Assembly (NCBI RefSeq): GCF_028010285.1 | Contig: NZ_CP116304.1 | Span: 5,596,501-5,660,500 of the forward strand | From: Pseudomonas sp. Q1-7 | Lineage (GTDB): Bacteria; Pseudomonadota; Gammaproteobacteria; Pseudomonadales; Pseudomonadaceae | DNA: 64,000 nucleotides | Direction of reading: 5' to 3' | Shown here: piece by piece, positions 56,884 through 64,000 of the stretch | Position numbering within the stretch: the stretch's first letter is position 1 | Layout of the letters: the number at the start of each line of letters is the position of its first letter | Notes under the pieces: model-generated | The model's input: only the letters and a program-made list of their open reading frames with translations | What the model was told of the DNA's origin: nothing | Database searches by the model: none | Position numbers and translations under genes: made by a program

Positions 56884-57327
56884 ATGGCCAAGCTGTCCCG
56901 CGACGACTTCCGCTTCTTCCACGCCCTGCGAGTGCGCTGGGCCGAGGTGGACCCGCAAGGCATCGTCTTCAACGGCAATTACCTGACCTATGCCGACGTC
57001 GCCATCACCGAATATTTCCGTGCGCTGGAGGTGGCCTACCCGGCCGACCTGCTGAAAGACGGCGGCGACTTCTTCGCCGTGAAAACCTTGTTGGAGTACC
57101 TGGCGCCGGCTCGCTTCGACGATTCGCTGGAAATCGGTGTACGGGTCAGCCGCCTGGGCGGTGCCAGCATGGCGTTCGAGCTGGGCATCTGGCGGAACGA
57201 GGAGCAGCTGACCTCCGGCGAAGTGGTCTACGTGCACGCCGATGCCGCCAGCCGCAAAAGCGCGCGACTGCCGGACTGGCTGAGGGAGCGGGTGGGCGCT
57301 TTCGAGCGGGTCGCCCCGGCCGACTGA
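56884..57327 (+). CDS. 4-hydroxybenzoyl-CoA-type thioesterase
   Basis: A 147-residue hotdog-fold thioesterase. The active-site stretch VDPQGIVFNGNYLTYADVAITEYF is the YbgC/4HBT signature, with the catalytic Asp in its first position group. It should hydrolyse short- or medium-chain acyl-CoA. The substrate is not known. It begins after AGGAGGCGACAAC and stands alone between argB and the convergent DUF4124 gene. Confidence 0.9.
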   Translation: MAKLSRDDFRFFHALRVRWAEVDPQGIVFNGNYLTYADVAITEYFRALEVAYPADLLKDGGDFFAVKTLLEYLAPARFDDSLEIGVRVSRLGGASMAFELGIWRNEEQLTSGEVVYVHADAASRKSARLPDWLRERVGAFERVAPAD

Positions 57328-57349
57328 AACGCCGGGCCGGGCGTGGCCC

Positions 57350-57940
57350 CTAGCGGGAGCCGCCGAGGAGTTCGGCTAACCGCGCACGGTCCGCGGCAAA
57401 GCTTGCCTTGGCCGCTTCACGGTTCTTCTGGTAGCGCGCGATGTCCCGCTCCAGTCCCTTCTGCTGCTCGCGCAGGCTGTCGATCTGCTCCACCAAATGC
57501 ACCGGAACCTCACGCCCGGCGCGTTCGCTTTCCGCCGCCTGGCTCTGCAGGTTGGCCTGCTGGGTACGCAGGGATTGCTGGTTGCCCCGTGCGACGCCGA
57601 TCAGCCCGTCCAGTTCGGCCAACTTGCGCTCCAGGGCCCGGTCCACGTCCTCGACGCCGGTGTACAGGCGCAGCAACCGCGCATCGGAGCTGGCGCGTGC
57701 CTTCTCGTCCAGCCGGCGCTGCATCTCTTCGCGACTGGGTGCCGGCGGAATCACGCGAACGACCCGCCCCTGCTCGTTGAGCACCTCATAGCCCTTGCCG
57801 ATGTACTCCGGCGGAACGCCCTGGCGATCCAGCACGGTCACGCCCTTGTCATCGACATAGCGATACAACTCCGCCGCCCCGGCCAGTGCCGGCAGCAGCA
57901 GAACCAGCGAAAGGCCCCGGCGCAATGGCGACTTCAGCAT
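57350..57940 (-). CDS. DUF4124-containing periplasmic coiled-coil protein
   Basis: A 196-residue exported protein. The signal peptide ends LAGAAELYRY. The first mature segment ELYRYVDDKGVTVLDRQGVP is the DUF4124 motif. A long charged helical region follows, with coiled-coil heptads (residues ~80-190: LERKLAELDGLIGVARGNQQ, then SLREQQKGLERDIARYQKNR). The function is unknown; the pattern suggests a periplasmic scaffold. It lies 21 bases past the pyrE start on the same strand, so it may be pyrE's downstream partner. Confidence 0.85.
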   Translation of the reverse strand: MLKSPLRRGLSLVLLLPALAGAAELYRYVDDKGVTVLDRQGVPPEYIGKGYEVLNEQGRVVRVIPPAPSREEMQRRLDEKARASSDARLLRLYTGVEDVDRALERKLAELDGLIGVARGNQQSLRTQQANLQSQAAESERAGREVPVHLVEQIDSLREQQKGLERDIARYQKNREAAKASFAADRARLAELLGGSR

Positions 57941-57961
57941 GAGGACTCCCAGCCCCGAAGA

Positions 57962-58603
57962 TCAGATACCGAAATTGGCGCGATAGGCTTCCACAGCCGG
58001 CAGGTGCTGCTTCAGCTCGGTGTCGCCGGCCAGGTATTCCAGAACCTGTTCCAGGGACACGATGCTGACCACCGGCATGCCGAAGTCACGCTCCACTTCC
58101 TGTATAGCCGAGAGCTCGCCCTGACCGCGTTCCTGACGGTTCAGCGCGATCAGCACGCCGGCCGCCTGGGCGTCCTGCGCCTGGATGATCTGCATCACTT
58201 CGCGGATCGCGGTGCCGGCGGTGATCACGTCATCGATGATCAGCACGCGACCGGCCAGCGGTGCGCCGACCAGGGTGCCGCCTTCGCCGTGGTCCTTGGC
58301 TTCCTTGCGGTTGAAGCACCAGGGGATATCGATCTGGTGGTGCTCGGCCAACGCCACGGCAGTTGCCGCCGCCAGGGGAATGCCCTTGTAGGCCGGGCCG
58401 AACAGCACATCGAAAGGAATGCCGCTGTCCACCACGGCGGCCGCATAGAATCGGCCGAGCTGGGCGAGGGCCAGGCCGCTGTTGAACAGACCGGCATTGA
58501 AGAAATAGGGGCTGGTACGCCCGGATTTGAGGGTGAACTCACCGAAACGCAGAACTCCGCGCTCGATGGCAAAGCGAATGAAATCGCGCTGGTACGCCTG
58601 CAT
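57962..58603 (-). CDS. pyrE: Orotate phosphoribosyltransferase
   Basis: PyrE joins orotate to PRPP to make OMP in pyrimidine synthesis. The 213-residue dimer subunit has the PRPP motif [16 protein letters not shown] and the flexible catalytic loop [13 protein letters not shown]. It begins [18 protein letters not shown]. It is divergent from crc, with 80 bases between them. Confidence 0.97.
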   Translation of the reverse strand: MQAYQRDFIRFAIERGVLRFGEFTLKSGRTSPYFFNAGLFNSGLALAQLGRFYAAAVVDSGIPFDVLFGPAYKGIPLAAATAVALAEHHQIDIPWCFNRKEAKDHGEGGTLVGAPLAGRVLIIDDVITAGTAIREVMQIIQAQDAQAAGVLIALNRQERGQGELSAIQEVERDFGMPVVSIVSLEQVLEYLAGDTELKQHLPAVEAYRANFGI

Positions 58604-58626
58604 GAAAAGCCTCGGACGGCACGGAT

Positions 58627-58656
58627 TTAGCTAAAAAGAAAGAGCTCGGGTATCAT
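58627..58656 (+). promoter_or_regulatory. Possible sigma-70 promoter of crc
   Basis: TTAGCT, 18 bases, TATCAT, just upstream of crc in the 80-base pyrE/crc gap. The -35 box is weak, so this is tentative. Confidence 0.35.
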
Positions 58657-58683
58657 ACACGCACGTGTTTTTGGGGGCCATTT

Positions 58684-59463
58684 ATGCGGATCATCAGTGT
58701 GAACGTGAATGGTATTCAGGCGGCAGCCGAGCGAGGTCTCCTCAGCTGGTTGCAAGCCCAGAATGCCGACGTGATCTGCCTGCAAGACACACGTGCCTCC
58801 GCCTTCGACCTGGACGACCCTGCCTTCCAACTGGATGGTTATTTCCTCTACGCCGGCGATGCCGAAGTGCCTGCCCAGGGTGGCGTGGCGCTCTATTCGC
58901 GGTTGCAACCCAAGGCGGTGATCTGGGGGCTCGGCTTCGAGTCCTGCGATCGGTACGGACGCTACTTGCAGGCTGATTTCGACAAGGTAAGCATCGCCAC
59001 CCTGCTGCTGCCTTCCGGGCAAGGCGGGGACGAGAACCTGAACCACAAGTTCAAGTTCATGGACGACCTCACCCATTATCTGAACAAGCAGCGCCGCAAG
59101 CGCCGCGAGTACATCTACTGCGGCTCGCTCTACGTCGCCCACCAGAAGCTGGACGTGAAGAACTGGCGCGACTGCCAGCAGATTCCCGGCTTCCTGGCGC
59201 CCGAGCGGGCCTGGATGGACGAAGTGTTCGGCAACATGGGCTATGTCGATGCTTTGCGCGAAGTCAGCCGCGAAGGTGACCAGTTCAGTTGGTGGCCGGA
59301 CAGCGAGCAGGCCGAGATGCTCAACCTCGGCTGGCGTTTCGACTACCAGGTGCTGACCCCGGGCCTGCGCCGCTTCGTGCGCAGCGCCAAGCTGCCGCGC
59401 CAGCCGCGCTTCTCCCAGCATGCGCCGCTGATCGTCGACTACGACTGGCTGCTGAGCGTGTGA
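58684..59463 (+). CDS. crc: Catabolite repression control protein Crc
   Basis: Crc works with Hfq to block translation of mRNAs for less preferred carbon sources; the small RNA CrcZ relieves this. The 259-residue protein has the exonuclease-endonuclease-phosphatase fold (MRIISVNVNGIQAAAERGLL) but lacks nuclease activity in P. aeruginosa. The length and the end (DYDWLLSV) are complete. An IS3-family element sits 4 bp after its stop, so the gene itself is intact but its terminator has been moved 1.3 kb away. Confidence 0.97.
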   Translation: MRIISVNVNGIQAAAERGLLSWLQAQNADVICLQDTRASAFDLDDPAFQLDGYFLYAGDAEVPAQGGVALYSRLQPKAVIWGLGFESCDRYGRYLQADFDKVSIATLLLPSGQGGDENLNHKFKFMDDLTHYLNKQRRKRREYIYCGSLYVAHQKLDVKNWRDCQQIPGFLAPERAWMDEVFGNMGYVDALREVSREGDQFSWWPDSEQAEMLNLGWRFDYQVLTPGLRRFVRSAKLPRQPRFSQHAPLIVDYDWLLSV

Positions 59464-59515
59464 CCCATGTCTAGTCCTGAAATAGGTTTACACCTATCAG
59501 GCCAGGATCCAGACC

Positions 59516-60313
59516 TCAAAACGCCCGATGCACCGCATCGGGCGTTTTGTATTTCAGGGCTTGGTGAGGGCGTTCCCGGTTATAGATGTCCACGGCCTCG
59601 CGCACCATCCGGCGGGCTTGTACCAGGTTCGCTGGAGTCTGGGTCAGCAGTTCGTTCTTCAGGATGCCGTTGACCCGCTCGGCCAGGGCGTTCTGGTAGC
59701 AGTCATAGCCATCGGTCATCGAGCAGGTAATGCCGTGCTGGGCATGCAGGCGTTGGTAATGCGCCGAGCAGTACTGGATGCCACGGTCCGAGTGATGCAC
59801 CAGGGGCTGGCGCGTCCGGCGCCGCTGCAAGGCCAGGCTAAAAGCCCGGGCAACCGACTCGGCATGCAGCCCTTCATGGACATGGTGCCCCACGATCTTG
59901 CGCGAGTAGGCATCGGTGACCAGGCTCAGGTACAACGGGCCGCTTTGGCTGGGCAGGTAGGTGATGTCGGCGACCCAGACCCGTTCCGGCGCGTCGGGCT
60001 GCACTTGCTGCGGGCCGGGCTTGAGCAGATTGGGGTGGCGATAGAAGCGGTGAAAGCTTTGAGTGGTCTTGTGATACGCCCGCTTGGGCAAGATCAGCAG
60101 CCGGTGCTCGGCCAGCACGCGAAACAGGCGATCCCGCCCGACCCGCAGCCTCGGGTCGGCCTGACGCTGAAGCACGAAATGCAGTTTCCGTGTGCCCAGG
60201 CGCGGCTGACGCATCCGCAGGTGCCGCACGAACTGGGCGACCTGTCGATCCTGATGGCCGCGGCGATCCGCCGTCCGGTTGCGCTGGTAATAGGCCTGGC
60301 GACTGATGCCCAT
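59516..60313 (-). CDS. IS3 transposase OrfB (DDE catalytic part)
   Basis: A 265-residue rve-type integrase part. The DDE catalytic residues are in VWVADITYLPS, VHHSDRGIQYCS and NALAERVNGILKNE, all intact. The frame is open upstream of the first ATG to about 60389 (AYRQVLTQRQVQGLSVSRAC lies before MGISRQAYYQ), as expected if OrfB is made as a fusion after frameshifting on the orfA mRNA. The orfB frame is +1 relative to orfA in this copy, not -1. It reads toward the crc 3' end. Confidence 0.93.
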   Translation of the reverse strand: MGISRQAYYQRNRTADRRGHQDRQVAQFVRHLRMRQPRLGTRKLHFVLQRQADPRLRVGRDRLFRVLAEHRLLILPKRAYHKTTQSFHRFYRHPNLLKPGPQQVQPDAPERVWVADITYLPSQSGPLYLSLVTDAYSRKIVGHHVHEGLHAESVARAFSLALQRRRTRQPLVHHSDRGIQYCSAHYQRLHAQHGITCSMTDGYDCYQNALAERVNGILKNELLTQTPANLVQARRMVREAVDIYNRERPHQALKYKTPDAVHRAF

Positions 60314-60329
60314 GAACTGGCAAGCCCTG

Positions 60330-60737
60330 CTAACGCTCAGCCCTTGGACTTGCCTTTGCGTGAGGACTTGCCGGTACGCTTTTTACGATGGAAACGCCGT
60401 AGTCGTTCTTCAGCACATCCACCACGGCCTCAAAGAACTGGGCCTTCTGGTTGGCTAGCTCCAGCTGCTGCTCCAGTTCCTTGATGCGTTGCTCGGGGGT
60501 CAAGGGTCGATCGGGCTCGGACACGGAAAGGCTCCTTGCGGTACGGATGGACGCCCCCTGGCTCCAATCCTGCCGACCGTGCTTGCGTAACCACACCAAC
60601 ACCGTCGACCGACCCTGGATGCCATAACGGGCCTGAGCCTCCTTGTAACTCATTTCGCCCTTTTCGACCTGGTCGACGACCGCCAATTTAAAAGCCAGCG
60701 TGTAATCGCGCTGGCTACGTCGTACACCTTGCGCCAT
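60330..60737 (-). CDS. IS3 transposase OrfA (HTH part)
   Basis: A 135-residue OrfA. The N-terminal HTH (MAQGVRRSQRDYTLAFKLAV, then YKEAQARYGIQGRSTVLVWLRKHGRQDW) binds the IS ends. A leucine-zipper stretch (RIKELEQQLELANQKAQFFEAVVDVL) lies near the C-terminus. The end differs from what the -1 frame would give: at the A-run GTAAAAAGC the ribosome continues into SVPASPHAKASPRAER and stops. The A-run has five A, not the six of a classical A6G slip site. Confidence 0.9.
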   Translation of the reverse strand: MAQGVRRSQRDYTLAFKLAVVDQVEKGEMSYKEAQARYGIQGRSTVLVWLRKHGRQDWSQGASIRTARSLSVSEPDRPLTPEQRIKELEQQLELANQKAQFFEAVVDVLKNDYGVSIVKSVPASPHAKASPRAER

Positions 60738-60799
60738 GGGACGCTCCTGAAAACAAAGGCCAAGGTGTAAACCTTATTCAGGACGGGACACCAGGCAGA

Positions 60800-60827
60800 A
60801 AAAAGCCGGCTTTCGAGCCGGCTTTTT
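60800..60827. terminator. Original crc / DUF4870 bidirectional terminator
   Basis: GCCGGCT-TTCG-AGCCGGC with A and T runs on both sides. It now follows the right end of the IS by 9 bases. Before the insertion it would have stood about 14 bp past the crc region, shared with the leftward DUF4870 gene. Confidence 0.88.
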
Positions 60828-60844
60828 CTTGCCCGCGTTTCGGC

Positions 60845-61210
60845 CTACTTCACCAGCCGCCAGCAGAAGGGGTAGCGATAGGCCTGGCCTTCGTTGGCCT
60901 TGATGCCGGCGATGATGGTCAGCACCAGGGCGCCGATGCTCACCAGCCCCAGCAGCGGAAAGCCGATCACTATCAGCATCAGCAGGAAGCACAGCACCAC
61001 CGCCAGCGCCACGGTGATCTGGAAGTTCAGCGCTTCCTTGCCCTGGGCATCGACGAAGGGATCGAGATCCTTCTTGATCTGCCAGACGATCAGCGGCCCC
61101 AGCAGGTTGCCGAAGGGAAACACCAGGCCGAGGAAGGCGGAGAAGTGGCAGAACATCGCCCATTGCCGCACTTCCCGGCTCGGCTCCTGATAGTGAGTGG
61201 GCTCGTCCAT
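60845..61210 (-). CDS. DUF4870 small membrane protein
   Basis: A 121-residue protein (MDEPTHYQEPSREVRQWAMF...) of the DUF4870/Tic20-like family, with about three membrane segments (FSAFLGLVFPFGNLLGPLIVW; ITVALAVVLCFLLMLIVIG; LGLVSIGALVLTIIAGI). FVDAQGKEALNFQ between the first two is the conserved loop. The function is unknown. It lies 29 bases after rph on the same strand, probably cotranscribed. Confidence 0.9.
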   Translation of the reverse strand: MDEPTHYQEPSREVRQWAMFCHFSAFLGLVFPFGNLLGPLIVWQIKKDLDPFVDAQGKEALNFQITVALAVVLCFLLMLIVIGFPLLGLVSIGALVLTIIAGIKANEGQAYRYPFCWRLVK

Positions 61211-61239
61211 TCCTACGCTCCTCGTGCGGATGGGGGATG

Positions 61240-61959
61240 TCAGTCGGCCAGGGCCGCGCGCTGCAGCTCGAACAGCTCGTTCAAGCCCTTGCGCGCGAGG
61301 TCCAGCATGGCGGTCAGCTCTTCCGGCTGGAAGGGCGCACCCTCGGCAGTGCCCTGGACCTCGATGAAGCCGCCGGCATCGGTCATGACCACGTTCAGGT
61401 CGGTCTCGGCAGCGGCGTCTTCCAGGTAGTCCAGATCCAGCACCGGCTCGCCCTGATAGATGCCCACGGACACCGCGGCGACCATCTGCTTCAGCGGCTC
61501 GCCTTTCAGCGCACCGCGCTTCTTCAGCACCTTCAGCGCATCCACCAGGGCCACCATCGCACCGGTGATGGAGGCGGTGCGGGTGCCGCCGTCGGCCTGG
61601 ATCACATCGCAATCGAGGTAGATGGTGTTCTCGCCCAGCTTGCTCATGTCCAGTGCGGCGCGCAGCGAGCGGCCGATCAGCCGCTGGATCTCCAGGGTGC
61701 GGCCACCCTGCTTGCCACGGCTGGCCTCGCGCTGGTTACGCTCGCCGGTCGCGCGCGGCAGCATGCCGTACTCGGCGGTCAGCCAACCCTGGCCCTGGCC
61801 CTTGAGGAAGCGCGGCACGCCGGATTCGACGCTGGCCGTGCAGATCACCTTGGTATCCCCGAATTCCACCAGTACCGAGCCTTCGGCGTGCTTGGTGTAG
61901 TTGCGGGTGATGCGGATCGGACGCAGCTGTTCGGCCGCGCGGCCACTGGGACGTTTCAT
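61240..61959 (-). CDS. rph: Ribonuclease PH
   Basis: RNase PH trims the 3' ends of tRNA precursors by phosphorolysis. The 239-residue hexamer subunit begins [17 protein letters not shown]. It has the RNA/phosphate site stretch [21 protein letters not shown] and the metal-binding [19 protein letters not shown]. Length is complete. It is divergent from yicC. Confidence 0.97.
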   Translation of the reverse strand: MKRPSGRAAEQLRPIRITRNYTKHAEGSVLVEFGDTKVICTASVESGVPRFLKGQGQGWLTAEYGMLPRATGERNQREASRGKQGGRTLEIQRLIGRSLRAALDMSKLGENTIYLDCDVIQADGGTRTASITGAMVALVDALKVLKKRGALKGEPLKQMVAAVSVGIYQGEPVLDLDYLEDAAAETDLNVVMTDAGGFIEVQGTAEGAPFQPEELTAMLDLARKGLNELFELQRAALAD

Positions 61960-62096
61960 CGGGGCTTACCTGTTCGGGAGAAATCTGCCCGCCATTATAG
62001 AGGCCCTGCGCCACGGGGGACATCGCTGCGTTGGGAGGCGTGGGCGCGCTGGGCTACAATCCTCTCCTTTGATCGTCGAAACCGAGAGGACACCCC

Positions 62097-62960
62097 ATGG
62101 TGCACAGCATGACCGCCTTCGCCCGCGTCGAACGGGCCGGCCCCCACGGCACCCTGAGCTGGGAACTGCGCTCGGTCAACCACCGCTACCTCGAACCGCA
62201 CCTGCGCCTGCCGGAAGCCTTCCGCGACCTCGAAGGCCCGGTACGCGACGCCCTGCGCCAGGGCCTGTCGCGCGGCAAAGTCGAATGCACCCTGCGCCTG
62301 GCCGAAGAAACCGCCGGCAAGCCCCTGCAGGTCGACCGTGAGCGCGCCGGCCAGTTGATCCAGGCCGCCGAGAGCGTCGCGGCACTGATCCAGCAGCCCG
62401 CCCCGCTCAATCCCCTGGAAGTCCTCGCCTGGCCGGGTGTACTGGTGGCCGACGCCGCCGATCCCCAAGCCCTGAACGCGGCCGCCATGGAAGCCTTTGC
62501 CCAGGCCCTCGGCGAACTGAAGAACGGCCGCGCCCGCGAAGGCGCCGAACTGGCCCGGCTGCTCAACGACCGGCTGGATGCCATGCAGGAGGAAGTCGCC
62601 GCCCTGCGCACCCTGGTGCCACAGATGCTGGCCGCCCAGCGGCAGAAAATCCTCGACCGCTTCAACGAGTTGAAGGCCGAGCTGGACCCGCAGCGCCTGG
62701 AACAGGAAATGGTCCTGCTGGCACAGAAGAGCGACGTGGCCGAGGAACTGGACCGCCTCGGCACCCACATCGGCGAAGTCCGCCGCGTGCTCAAGGCCGG
62801 CGGCGCCGCCGGTCGCCGCCTGGATTTCCTGATGCAGGAACTCAACCGCGAAGCCAACACCCTCGGCTCCAAGGCCTTCGACCCGCGCAGCACCCAGGCC
62901 GCGGTCAACCTCAAGGTGCTGATCGAGCAGATGCGCGAACAAGTCCAGAACATCGAGTAA
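62097..62960 (+). CDS. yicC: YicC-family endoribonuclease
   Basis: A 287-residue protein of the YicC/YloC family. The N-terminal domain opens with MVHSMTAFARVERAGPHGTL and SVNHRYLEPHLRLPEAFRDLE, the family hallmark. The C-terminal DUF1732 domain has LDFLMQELNREANTLGSKA. In E. coli YicC is an RNA-cleaving enzyme that helps degrade the small RNA RyhB. It precedes gmk by 12 bases. Confidence 0.94.
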   Translation: MVHSMTAFARVERAGPHGTLSWELRSVNHRYLEPHLRLPEAFRDLEGPVRDALRQGLSRGKVECTLRLAEETAGKPLQVDRERAGQLIQAAESVAALIQQPAPLNPLEVLAWPGVLVADAADPQALNAAAMEAFAQALGELKNGRAREGAELARLLNDRLDAMQEEVAALRTLVPQMLAAQRQKILDRFNELKAELDPQRLEQEMVLLAQKSDVAEELDRLGTHIGEVRRVLKAGGAAGRRLDFLMQELNREANTLGSKAFDPRSTQAAVNLKVLIEQMREQVQNIE

Positions 62961-63593
<633 letters not shown>

Positions 63594-63656
63594 GCCAGAG
63601 CCGCTCTATCGCCCCGATAGCTGGCCTTCGGACCCGCCATGGACCACACTCCGGGC

Positions 63657-63685
63657 AGGGAAGCGCCGAAAATCGGCGCTTCCCT
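63657..63685 (+). terminator. Hairpin between gmk and rpoZ
   Basis: AGGGAAGCGCCGA-AAA-TCGGCGCTTCCCT is a perfect 13-base stem, followed by ATTTGG and later TTTTTTAG. It is the strongest intercistronic hairpin in this part of the window. Confidence 0.8.
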
Positions 63686-63771
63686 ATTTGGTGGCGATTT
63701 TTTAGACTATTCAGTCCGCTCGCCCATTCGGGCAAAGCATCAGCCATTCATTTCGTGCTACGAGGAACACC

Positions 63772-64000
63772 ATGGCCCGCGTTACCGTTGAAGATTGCCT
63801 GGACAACGTCGACAACCGCTTCGAGCTGGTCATGCTCGCTACCAAGCGTTCCCGTCAGCTGGCCACCGGCGGCAAGGAGCCGAAGGTAGCCTGGGAGAAC
63901 GACAAGCCGACCGTAGTCGCCCTGCGCGAAATCGCTGCCGGCCTGGTCGACCATGAAGTCGTCGCCCAGGAAGACATCGTCGAGGAAGAGCCGCTGTTCG
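63772..64000 (+). CDS. rpoZ: RNA polymerase omega subunit (cut by window edge)
   Basis: The frame starts [20 protein letters not shown], includes the conserved [14 protein letters not shown] and [12 protein letters not shown], and is open to the window end after 76 codons. Omega has about 87 residues, so roughly the last dozen are missing. Omega folds around the beta' C-terminus, helps core assembly and in many bacteria forms one ppGpp site. CGAGGAACACC precedes the ATG. Confidence 0.95.
   Translation, partial: MARVTVEDCLDNVDNRFELVMLATKRSRQLATGGKEPKVAWENDKPTVVALREIAAGLVDHEVVAQEDIVEEEPLF

Larger units (their letters stand above)
59468..60790 (-). mobile_element. IS3-family insertion sequence, 1323 bp
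   Basis: The ends match: left TGTCtaGTCCTGAAatAGGT and, as reverse complement, right TGTCccGTCCTGAAtaAGGT, each continuing with TTACACCT. Flanking bases are CCA on both sides (59465-59467 and 60791-60793), a 3-bp target duplication as expected for this family. It carries two overlapping-frame genes, orfA and orfB, on the minus strand. Intact ends and duplication point to recent insertion. Confidence 0.95.

Noticed and set aside
59607-60700. The IS as a composite transposon or with passenger genes
   Set aside because: Only orfA and orfB lie between the ends. No second IS copy is in the window.

Overview
This 64 kb, GC-rich window is a stretch of chromosome from a Pseudomonas species of the P. 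aeruginosa-like branch. The gene order hemD-hemC-algR-algZ-argH ... cyaA-rnk-cyaY-lppL-lysA-dapF-xerC ... sutA-amtB-glnK ... rep-xpt ... dadX-dadA-lrp ... kauB-gabT ... rpmG-rpmB ... radC-coaBC-dut-algC-argB ... pyrE-crc ... rph-yicC-gmk-rpoZ follows, from memory, the PA5259-PA5337 region of P. aeruginosa. Most of the window is core genome. The species itself cannot be named from the sequence.

Layout. 0-3.2 kb: haem synthesis (hemD partial, hemC) and the AlgZ/AlgR two-component pair, all leftward. 3.4-9 kb: argH, a small P-loop protein, two small conserved genes and class I adenylate cyclase cyaA. 9-11.2 kb: rnk, and a leftward AraC-regulator/cyaY/DUF1289 group. 11.3-15.9 kb: lppL(lptM)-lysA-dapF-DUF484-xerC-HAD operon (lysine/peptidoglycan precursor synthesis, chromosome dimer resolution). 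16-19 kb: sutA, yjbQ and the nitrogen-controlled glnK-amtB operon, with a clear sigma-54 promoter and NtrC-type enhancer. 19-22.2 kb: ubiK, yifB/comM, a decayed coding relic and a membrane TlpA-like protein. 22.2-27.9 kb: an accessory four-gene chaperone-usher fimbrial cluster behind an AT-rich leader, with intercistronic hairpins. 28-35.7 kb: LysR regulator, MATE exporter, a large structured repeat, a c-di-GMP protein, rep and xpt. 36-37 kb: an orphan second fimbrial adhesin. 37-48.2 kb: cytochrome c5, then D-amino-acid and polyamine catabolism (PauR, DadX, Rid, DadA, Lrp/DadR, PauB-like oxidase, MFS transporter, KauB, transaminase, cupin). 48.4-63.6 kb: ribosomal proteins L33/L28, DppA-like binding protein, radC, coaBC, dut, algC, argB, thioesterase, pyrE, crc, an IS3-family insertion, DUF4870 gene, rph, yicC, gmk, and the start of rpoZ at the right edge.

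The genes link several regulatory layers: carbon control (crc, cyaA), nitrogen control (glnK-amtB), exopolysaccharide and motility control (algZ/algR, algC) and slow-growth control (sutA). The accessory material is the fimbrial cluster, the orphan adhesin, the IS element, the AraC gene beside cyaY, and scattered REP-like palindromes. The points most worth a second look are the paired fimbrial adhesins (one in the cluster, one about 8 kb away with shared domain layout), the fresh IS3 insertion 4 bp after the crc stop codon that separates crc from its terminator and seems to have lost one A of its frameshift heptamer, and the cis-regulatory hairpins and palindromes of the fimbrial operon. I found no CRISPR array, tRNA, rRNA, prophage or defence island.
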